Source of the DNA: Bacteroidales bacterium
GTDB lineage: Bacteria > Bacteroidota > Bacteroidia > Bacteroidales > P3
Assembly (NCBI GenBank): GCA_017542345.1
Contig: JAFXXI010000004.1
Span: 1 to 41,315 of the forward strand
Length of the DNA: 41,315 bases
Direction of reading: 5' to 3'
In this document: positions 41,033 to 41,315 of the stretch, piece after piece
How the letters are laid out: every line of letters starts with the position of its first letter
Numbering within the stretch: position 1 is the first letter of the stretch
Program-made: the position numbers and the translations under genes
The notes under the pieces: generated by a model
What the model was told of the DNA's origin: nothing
Seen by the model: the letters and a program-made list of their open reading frames with translations, nothing else
The model's database searches: none

Positions 41033-41040
41033 CAAATATA
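41033..41040 (-). promoter_or_regulatory. -7 box TATATTTG, minus strand
   Basis: TAnnTTTG match pointing toward the gene at 40820-40095. If used, the leader is about 205 bases long and contains element C. Confidence 0.5.
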
Positions 41041-41102
41041 CGAAAAAAATAGAATATACTATCGCACCACCACAATTTTGGGGTTCCTCAACTGCGGCGC
41101 AA

Positions 41103-41131
41103 CAGCACATCATCGGTTCGGCGATGTGCTG
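41103..41131. terminator. 9-bp hairpin after the edge gene
   Basis: CAGCACATC and GATGTGCTG around an 11-base loop, 31 bases past the stop of the minus-strand gene at the edge. No T run, so this is a weak terminator call. Confidence 0.4.
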
Positions 41132-41161
41132 CTGCATATTGGATACGTTTTTGATGGTTCG

Positions 41162-41315
41162 TTATTCCGCCAGCGGATGGTAAGTTCGATTTAAATCGGT
41201 GGTGATGGTAGTGTCGGCGGGATTGTAGCTGAAGGAAATCGGATTTTCAGGATGGGTGGTGAGCCAATAGGCACCCTCCAGCGTGAGGCCGTCGAAACGG
41301 TACTTGATGTCGTCG
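41162..41315 (-). CDS. C-terminal end of a gene cut by the window edge
   Basis: The last 50 codons and a TAA stop (41164-41162) of a gene continuing beyond the right edge. The visible residues include YRFDGLTLEGAYWLTTHPEN and end in RTYHPLAE. Codon use matches the neighbours. I do not recognise the family. Confidence 0.55.
   Translation of the reverse strand, partial: DDIKYRFDGLTLEGAYWLTTHPENPISFSYNPADTTITTDLNRTYHPLAE

Overview
This window is chromosomal DNA of a Bacteroidota bacterium, most likely of the order Bacteroidales. Four things point there. At least twelve promoters have the Bacteroidota -7 box TAnnTTTG, several with TTTG 19-21 bp upstream. Two proteins carry type IX secretion (T9SS) C-terminal sorting domains, and a broken gene carries a third tail. 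A serine palmitoyltransferase matches the sphingolipid-making Bacteroidales enzyme. Lineage-typical families are present (DUF4290, DUF4175, WbqC-like). The genus cannot be fixed from the sequence.

Left arm (1-14.63 kb): almost every gene is on the minus strand. In transcription order away from 14.6 kb they are nadA, a YbaK/ProX-type editing protein, an RluA-type pseudouridine synthase, an SPFH protein, a broken T9SS-tail gene, a small exported protein, DUF4290, murA, a PHP-type phosphatase, purB, an ABC exporter, a T9SS type B protein, nadK, clpP, dut and the start of an exported protein at the edge. Many neighbours overlap by ATGA or TAATG, so long operons are likely. The only plus-strand gene is an AlkZ-related protein at 13.0 kb.

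Centre (14.64-15.05 kb): an AT-rich, gene-free stretch holds nine DnaA-box-like nonamers of the TTWTCAACA type. Genes point away from it on both sides, and parS-like 16-mers lie at 12.38 and 28.67 kb. I propose it as the chromosomal replication origin.

Right arm (15.1-41.3 kb): most genes are on the plus strand. They include rpiB-deoC, a sphingolipid pair (serine palmitoyltransferase and a candidate ceramide synthase), a BspA-like LRR protein with a T9SS tail, a sigma factor carrying its own membrane anchor and outer domain, a secreted partner, DUF4175, an RsbW-like ATPase, ybeY, mnmG, two tRNA-Lys genes, a TPR protein, ksgA, a small membrane protein and aroB. Minus-strand exceptions are a HAD phosphatase, an SDR oxidoreductase, a WbqC-like protein with a small partner, a U32 peptidase, lysC, smpB and two unrecognised genes.

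The least ordinary content is the origin-like region with parS-like sites, the membrane-anchored sigma factor with its repeated leader, three intergenic elements built from 11-bp units with different unit sequences, an 8-bp repeat array in front of lysC, and a secretion signal fused directly to a sorting tail. No CRISPR array, insertion sequence, prophage or rRNA gene was seen.
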